This document shows positions 57,476-64,000 of a stretch of DNA of 64,000 nucleotides, piece by piece. The notes under the pieces were generated by a model. It worked only from the letters and a program-made list of their open reading frames with translations, was not told the DNA's origin and did no database searches. How positions within the stretch are numbered: the stretch's first letter is position 1; each line of letters begins with the position of its first letter. Made by a program: the position numbers and the translations under genes. Location of the stretch: positions 124,001 through 188,000 of the forward strand of contig JAGMVK010000013.1 in assembly GCA_020747065.1 (NCBI GenBank). The letters are read 5' to 3'. Source of the stretch: Cadophora sp. MPI-SDFR-AT-0126. Taxonomy: Eukaryota > Ascomycota > Leotiomycetes > Helotiales > Ploettnerulaceae.

Positions 57476-57959
57476 TTACCCCCCTCTTATAAGAGAGCTT
57501 ACCCCTAAGCTCTAAATCGTATTTCCATATAAAATTATCGTTATATAAAATAGTAAAGATATATAGCTTTAGTAGGGAGATTCCGGAAGAAGTGTTAATC
57601 TAGTAGTACTAATTAATAATAATAGTAATAGTAAGCGAGGTAGCAACTTAACTATAAAGCTGTCCGAAAGGCGTCCGAACTAGGTCTAGTAAGGCTATAA
57701 TCACTTACTATTATACATATTATAGTACTTAATAGCATAGATCTCTAAAATCCTAACTTTCTTCTTTAAATAATTATAACTTTAAGCTCTATAAGCGCAC
57801 TTTATATATAGAAATTTATTAATCTATATATATTACTAATATATTTTAATAGTCCGTATTAAATAAAATAAGTAATTTAAGAGTAAATTAAGTTCTAAAT
57901 TCCTAATAATTTAGTAGTAATTTAGAGTTAATTTAGTATATTAATATAAATAGTGCTTA

Positions 57960-58800
57960 CTCTAACTCCTATTAACGCCCTTAAGTCCGCTTACTATAAG
58001 TATTATATCTAATACGTCCGCTTACTTACTACAGAACTAGACTATATTTATAAGTTTAATAGCGCTAGAAGTAAGAAGTATACGTACTATAAGAAGTAAG
58101 TAGAAAAGTGTAATCCTATAAGTACTCCTTATTTCTTTTTCCTAAATCCCCGATTATTATAAATATAGCCTAATTATAATCTAGATAAGCTAAAGTATTG
58201 ATTTCTATACTAGATTCCGTATTATATAGCTAAGGAATATCATAAGCTCTCCCTTACTATCACTACTAAAGATAATAAGGGTATTATTTCTGCCTCTTAA
58301 GAGATTAATACTAGATTACGTATTACTACCGCTAATACCCCTAAGATATAAGGTAAGCTATAGTTAGAGTTATTAGAGAAAACCTGTGCTCTTCACTAAG
58401 CTATTACAGATCTAGCTATATAATAAGCTATAAGTTATCCCCTTTTCTTTTTATCTTTTTACTTTTATTATATATTTTGCTTATAAATCTCTTAATTTAA
58501 GATAGAAATATAGTTCTAGATATACTTATTTTCCCCTAAGTAAGATTAGAATAATCTCTGATTAATATATAAATAAAGTCTAGTTTTAGCCTTAAGCTAA
58601 ATCTAAGAGGAGATTACCGCTAGTACTACTAAGGTAGCTAAGACTATTCGTCGTAGTAGTATTAAGCGTAAGAGAGTAAAGGGGGAGAAAGAGGGGGAGG
58701 GAGAGTTACTAGCTTATTTCCGGGTAACTCGAAGTAGTAGACGCCCTAGTAGCGCAGGGGAGGAAGAGGAGATTCTAAATAACTTAGAATAAGGGGAGAA
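57960..58800 (+). pseudogene. Antisense Cys-rich ORF of gypsy element B (brtn-like)
   Basis: Opposite to pol, between pol and the 3' LTR. The frame near 57,970-58,110 reads ELDYIYKFNSARSKKYTYY, then VEKCNPIST, with Cys codons lost by RIP elsewhere (Tyr at their places). The region near 58,600-58,790 reads EEITASTTKVAKTIRRSSIK, KGEKEGEGELLAYFRVTRSS, RRPSSAGEEEEILNNLE, an acidic/basic C-terminal part. An intron-like stretch separates the two. It is clearly related to the antisense ORF in the copia element. Antisense genes of this kind (brtn) have been described in Boty-like gypsy elements of Botrytis. The function is unknown. Confidence 0.65.
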
Positions 58801-61800
58801 TAAGCCCTGTTTCGGATTAGCTTTATTATTAGTTCTTCGTAGCTATACCTTTAGTTAAACTTCTTATATAAGAATAGCCTCTTATAGCGAAACTAGTAAA
58901 ATATTCTAGCTAAAGTATAATCGTAAGATTGCAGCGTTAGTACTTTAAATTAGAGGGTATTTAGATAATCTGAATTAAACCTTATTTTACTGTTTTACTA
59001 ACTAGTCTATTATCTTTTAAGTGATTGTAATTATTTTTTCTATTTTCCTATATAGCTAATTATTTAAGTAAGTTTTAAGGTAGTCTTAAAGTAAAAGAGT
59101 TAACTTAGTAAAAATCTCTTAACTTATAAAGCGACTTTATTAAATTAGATACGTTATATTATATAGTATTAAGATCGTAGCTTACTTAACTGACTTAATA
59201 CTTTAAGGTATTATAATATAATCGTGATATAAGAACTTCTTATACTTCCTATTCTTCTTAATCCTTAATTATCTCGAGAGGGTTTCAGGACTATTCCTAA
59301 CTAGGTAAAGGGTTATTTAAGTCCCGGAATAATAGCTTAGGAGCAAATATATCATGAATATTTAATCTTATAAGTAACTAGAGCTAGTAAGAGTTCCCTA
59401 CTTAATATAGAATTTTAAATAGCCCTTCCTATTAATTACTAAGCTTATAACTTAATTAATAGCTTTTAAGGTTCTTAGTAAATAGGTATACTTTATTACT
59501 TACTTAGAAATTAATAAGTCTGCAATACTAGTTTATAGCCTTTACTATATAATCTTACGTAGCTTATATATTCGATTTAGCTAACTCCTACGCCTCTTTT
59601 ATGTGTTCTACTATTGCTTTAATATTATAATAATTAAGTCTTTCTAGAGGAGTAGTAGCTTTAGGAGAGTTCTAATCTTAACTATTCCTTAGATCTAATT
59701 CGAATTTAAGCTAATATAGGGCTATACTAATAGAGGTATAAGAAAGAGTTATTTAAGCTTAATTTATTAATAGAATTAGTTTACTCTAGTTATCTTAGTA
59801 GAAGTTAATAAATAGCTATAATCTTTAGTTAATATACTTATTTATAATCTCTATCTAGCTATTAATCTCCTTATAATATATTATAGAAAGCTTAACTTTA
59901 ATACTGATAATTTAGTAGAACTCTTTCTAAAATAATAAGATAAACTACGAGCTTTAATCTAATATAATTAACTCTGAAGTATATCTAAATTAGTAGATCT
60001 ACTAAATAAAGAGTTTAATAATATTATATATATTAATATCTTAGTAGTAAGGAATTATTACAGAATCCTTTCTTAAGTAATTAATAAATACTAGAATTTT
60101 ATCGTAATTATACTTATTCTTTAGAAAATCCTTATAATCTATATATAAATACTATATAAGATAACTTGAAATTAGTAGTAAGTAAAGAAGGCCTTACTAT
60201 TTAGAATACTTAGAGTATAAGAATTAATAAGTTTAGTAATTTCTTATATACTAATTATAATCCGAACTTATTCTAACTTAGTAATACTTCAGAGCTAGGA
60301 GTTAATACGTCTTTAACCCACTAGGGTAAGTAATAGATAGCTAGTCGTATATTTCTTTAATTAATCTAATATAAAGGGGAGTATTACGTTATATATAGAG
60401 TCGATCTTTAAAGAGTAGAAATCTATTTTTAATTAAGTAATCTTTAGGTAAGGATTTTCGTATATTAGTAAAGGTAGTATAATTATCCTAATAAAGCTTT
60501 TTAATAAGATTAAAAGAATCTAGGGGAGTATTCAGAAGAGCTTCTATTTTAGTAGTAGTTAGTAGTAAGAAAAATACTATAATTATAGAGGAAATAAACT
60601 GTTTTACTAGCTTAGAATTAATACAGGGGTCGAGTCTTCTTAGTACTAGTAGGGTTTAGTTCCGATTATCTTTCTAGACCTATTTCTATACTTCTAAATC
60701 TTACTCTTAATAGCTTAAGATATCCGCTTTCTAGTTATCTTTACTAAGGGTATATATAATTTAGAAGTTAAAGTTAGAGAGAAATTCTATCTAACGAGCT
60801 TACTTAGTAGTAAGTACTTTAGTAGTTATGAAGTACTTTAGAGAGCGATAGTTTAAATATACTTTAATTCTGTTTTAAAGGGATATTAATTCTGGGCGCT
60901 ACTTATAAAAGCTTTTTATAATAGCGTATAGTTCTTTATTATAGATTTCCTAGTTTAGTTCATGACTATTAAGTACGTACGAATAGAATTCGAGTAGGTA
61001 CTATTATTTATTATCGTGCTATTATAATACTACTCTAGCGATTACCTTATTAGAAGTATCTGTTTCTAGCTTAGTGAGTAATTCCAGTTAGAAATAGTAA
61101 ATCCGTTGAATTAATAGTAATTACTTTTGGAGCTTTTTAAACGTAACGCGATACTCTTCTATCTAATTCCAGGCTACTATAGGTTAAGTAAGCGCAGATA
61201 GAGGTTTAGTAATAAGCCTGAAGTTACGTATGAATTATTAGTAAAAACTACAGAACCCTAGGTACGACTTAATAGCTATTATAGTCTTAGGGTACTTCTA
61301 GTTATGTAGTAATTTAACTTTCTCCGGATCTGCCTTAATACCCTTAGTAATTATTATATAGCTTAAGTACTTAGTGTAAGTAATATGGAATTCGTATTTC
61401 TTAATATTAGCTTATAATCCGGCTTTTATTAAACGCTTTAGTATAGATTCTATATAGGCCTAGTATTCCCTTATAAATTTAGAGTAGATTAAGATATTAT
61501 TTAAGTAAGTTATATAGAAGTTATCTAAGTAGTTAAGGAGTACGTTATTTATATAATATTAGTATATACTAGGTCTATTATAAAGGCTAAATAGTAGTAC
61601 CTTATACTTATATGATCTATATCTAGTCCGAAACGTAGTATACTCCTTAAAGGCTAAGTCTATGCAGATATAGTTAAAGGTAGCCTGAATATCTAATTTT
61701 ATAAATATATTTATATTTAATACTCTAGTAAGGAGCTTATTAATTCAGGGGATTAGATAAGTATCTTTCCGTGTAAGGGTATTTAGCTTTTAATAATTAA

Positions 61801-64000
61801 TGCAGAATCGTAGACTTTTATTAGGCTTTTTAATAAAGAGTATAAGTAATATAAATAGGCTCTAGCTCGATTTAATAAAACTCTTATCTAGATTCTTTAG
61901 GAGGTACTCCTTTATTACTTTAAACTCCTCTATTAATTAATAGTAAAGAAGAGAGTAAGTATTAGGTAGTAGCCTCTTAAAATAAATCTTGTGATTATAA
62001 TATTAATAAAGTGAAAAAGTATCTATATCTTTCTTAAAAAATACTAACTTTAGGTATTAGTACTATTTTAAAAGCCTTTCGAATAGGAATCGAGTAGTAT
62101 TAGGATCTTCTAGTTTATACTATTTCTATAAAATATAGTCTATCTTATAGATACTAGTTTAAAAGAACTTAGTATCTTTATATTTTATATTAAAATAGAA
62201 GGCGTTTACACTAATCTTATAGATAAATATAAATATAAGTAGTATCTTTAATAATTTATATTTTAATTTCCGGACCTATAAAGGTCCTTTACTTATAAGG
62301 GATAATATTAGGATTAGTTTAGAAGCGACTTAAAGGAGATATTCTTCTAGTATTTAAATTATAAAGGGGAAATATTTTCGTTATATCTCGTCCTTTTAGA
62401 TTACTAGATCTCTACAGTTTATATCGCTCTAGTAGTCTTATTATAGAGGGAGCTACGTATATAGAAAAAGTAAGACTAGCTCTCGAGACTATTATTTAGT
62501 AAGTAGGTAATTAGATAGCTATAAAAATTAATTCTAGTCTATCTGTAACTTAAGATAGAATCGGCGTATCTATTTAACGCTTATTATTATATCTTACTTT
62601 CTTAGGTTAAGGATTATAAAGAGATAGTTATATACGCGTCGATTATTAATTATTAAGTATAAATATATGTAATAAGTAGTGTAGCTTCTAACTGAGCTCT
62701 AAAAACTACGGATTAGTATTATATGCGGGAGGGGCTGAATCTTCACTCCTAACGCCCTTAAAAGACATGTAGATATGGTCTAATTCACGAAGAGATAACT
62801 ATTTACTCTAGTATCTACTAATATAGAGAGTGTAACTCCTAATCCATTTATACTAAGTGTATAATTAACTACGAACTGCTTCCTTCCTATTAGAGAGTTC
62901 AAATTGAGTTTTAATAGATTATATTTACGTAAGCTTAAGAAAGAGTCTTTCCCTAGGCCTCTTCGTTTTCTTATACTTGATTTTCCTTACTCTCTACTAT
63001 CTCTTTAGTATTATTATTAACTTCCTCTTTATTAAGGACTTAAACTTTAACTAATTTAAGATAGTTTAATTTATAATATCTAAACTTTTCGCACTTATAA
63101 CACTTTACTTATAAGTCGCTAAAACCTCTCTAAGGTTCTTATGTACCCTCCTAATGCGGTAGGGTAGGAGTTATAAAGATCTGCGGTATTAAGTAGCGGT
63201 GGAAGAGAGTATTAGAAGAAGAAGTAAGTTTAAGTACTAGTTAAGAAGTAAGTAGTCTGGAAGTCTTCTAAAAGGGGCCTAATCTAGCTACCCTTTAGGG
63301 AGAGTTTAATTTATAGAGGCTAGTAAGAAACGAGTTAAGTTACGTATTTCGTTACTTATTAGCGTTAATTAAAATAAGATAAGTTACTATCGCTATATAG
63401 TTATCTTACTATAAGCTCTTAATTAATATAGTAGTAGTATAAAGCTGGAGGGTGATTTTAAGCTATATAAAAAAGAACTATTCTATATGGGCTATATTTC
63501 CTTAGATTATAGTATTCTGGAATCTTGTATAAAATTAGGTAAAAGTTTCGCGTATATAGTTTAGTTCTTATATATTTATATCGAAGAACTTAGTATAAGC
63601 CTTATAAGCTTTATTTTTAGTAAGGAAGTAGGTCTCTAATAAAGAAATTATTTTTTAAGCTATCTAGAATATATTAGTTTCAAATAAGTATTAAGGCTCT
63701 AGGTAAGAGCGGGCTAAGCTAATAATCGATCTTTATACTAAAGCTCGCTGTACTTAAGTGTTTAGGTAGAGACTCGCGTTAACCTCTAATTAATCTTTAA
63801 CTAAAGCTTTCTATTACTTAAACGTTAAGTTAGTTCCTTTATTTAAGGGAGAGATCTTTTCTATAAGCTATACTTTAGGTCCCTAAGGGGTATCCGATTC
63901 CGCCTTATATATAATAAAGGGGGTATTTTCTGGCTTAAATAGGGTACGTTTACTCTAACTTATTAATTCGTCTCTTTCCGTTGATTGAATAATTAATAAT

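Larger units (their letters stand above)
57254..64000 (-). mobile_element. Ty3/gypsy retrotransposon (B), RIP-inactivated, incomplete at window end
   Basis: The minus strand reads, from right to left, a gag with a decayed CCHC knuckle (CYKCEKFRYYKLNYLK) near 63,100, then reverse transcriptase (61,940-61,430: IKKPNKSLRFCINY-KLNTLT, KLDIQATFNYICIDLAFKEY, TTFRTRYRSYKYKVLLFSLY, NYLDNFYITYLNNILIYS), then RNase H and integrase regions down to about 59,400. YLNN replaces YLDD. The 3' LTR is at 57254-57475; the 5' LTR lies beyond 64,000. An antisense ORF sits between pol and the 3' LTR. It inserted in the second copia copy, as the uninterrupted copy at 49,651 shows. Confidence 0.88.

Overview
The window looks like nuclear DNA of a filamentous ascomycete (Pezizomycotina). 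The evidence is intron-split genes with short GT-AG introns (about 43-60 nt, CTGAC/CTAAC-type branch sites), a Zn2Cys6 regulator, a het-C homologue, a nuclear-encoded ATP9 with a mitochondrial leader, and transposons with the TA-rich, CpA-depleted decay expected of repeat-induced point mutation (RIP). Gene style and a Boty-like antisense retroelement gene suggest Leotiomycetes, but that is inference. All exon joins given here were made by eye. For eight genes the summed exon lengths are multiples of three, which supports the models.

Region 1 (1-25.4 kb) is ordinary gene-bearing DNA. It holds a secreted alpha/beta-hydrolase (908-2034), a Zn2Cys6 transcription factor (2124-3882, minus), an extended SDR/NAD(P)-binding protein (4266-5286), a Ctr copper transporter (5787-6590, minus) divergent from a ferric/cupric reductase (7288-9413), an HMG-box protein (11435-12868, minus), a het-C homologue (15084-18117), ATP synthase subunit c (20452-21198) and an ankyrin-CorA fusion (21731-25421, minus). 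The Ctr/reductase pair shares one 697-bp promoter. It makes a plausible high-affinity copper uptake unit: the reductase makes Cu(I) and Ctr imports it.

Region 2 (25.4-37.1 kb) is gene-poor but not strongly AT-rich. It has one convincing gene, a four-helix membrane protein (30913-31787), a 120-codon orphan ORF (35361-35723) and several weak or decayed ORFs. It also holds a 126-bp piece of large-subunit rRNA gene set between two 80-bp direct repeats (33.27-33.56 kb), a hairpin/MITE remnant (32.3 kb) and a pseudogene (36557-37083) cut by a MITE.

Region 3 (37.1-64 kb) is a nest of RIP-decayed transposons with no intact gene: a TA-flanked MITE, Tc1-type transposase relics, a pogo/Fot1 element with intact terminal repeats, a Ty3/gypsy element, a Ty1/copia element with both LTRs, an inverted partial second copia copy, and a second Ty3/gypsy element inserted in that copy and running off the window. 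Catalytic residues are lost in the Tc1 transposase and in both gypsy reverse transcriptases. Both the copia and the second gypsy carry an antisense gene for related Cys-rich proteins between pol and the 3' LTR. That is the most unusual feature of the window.
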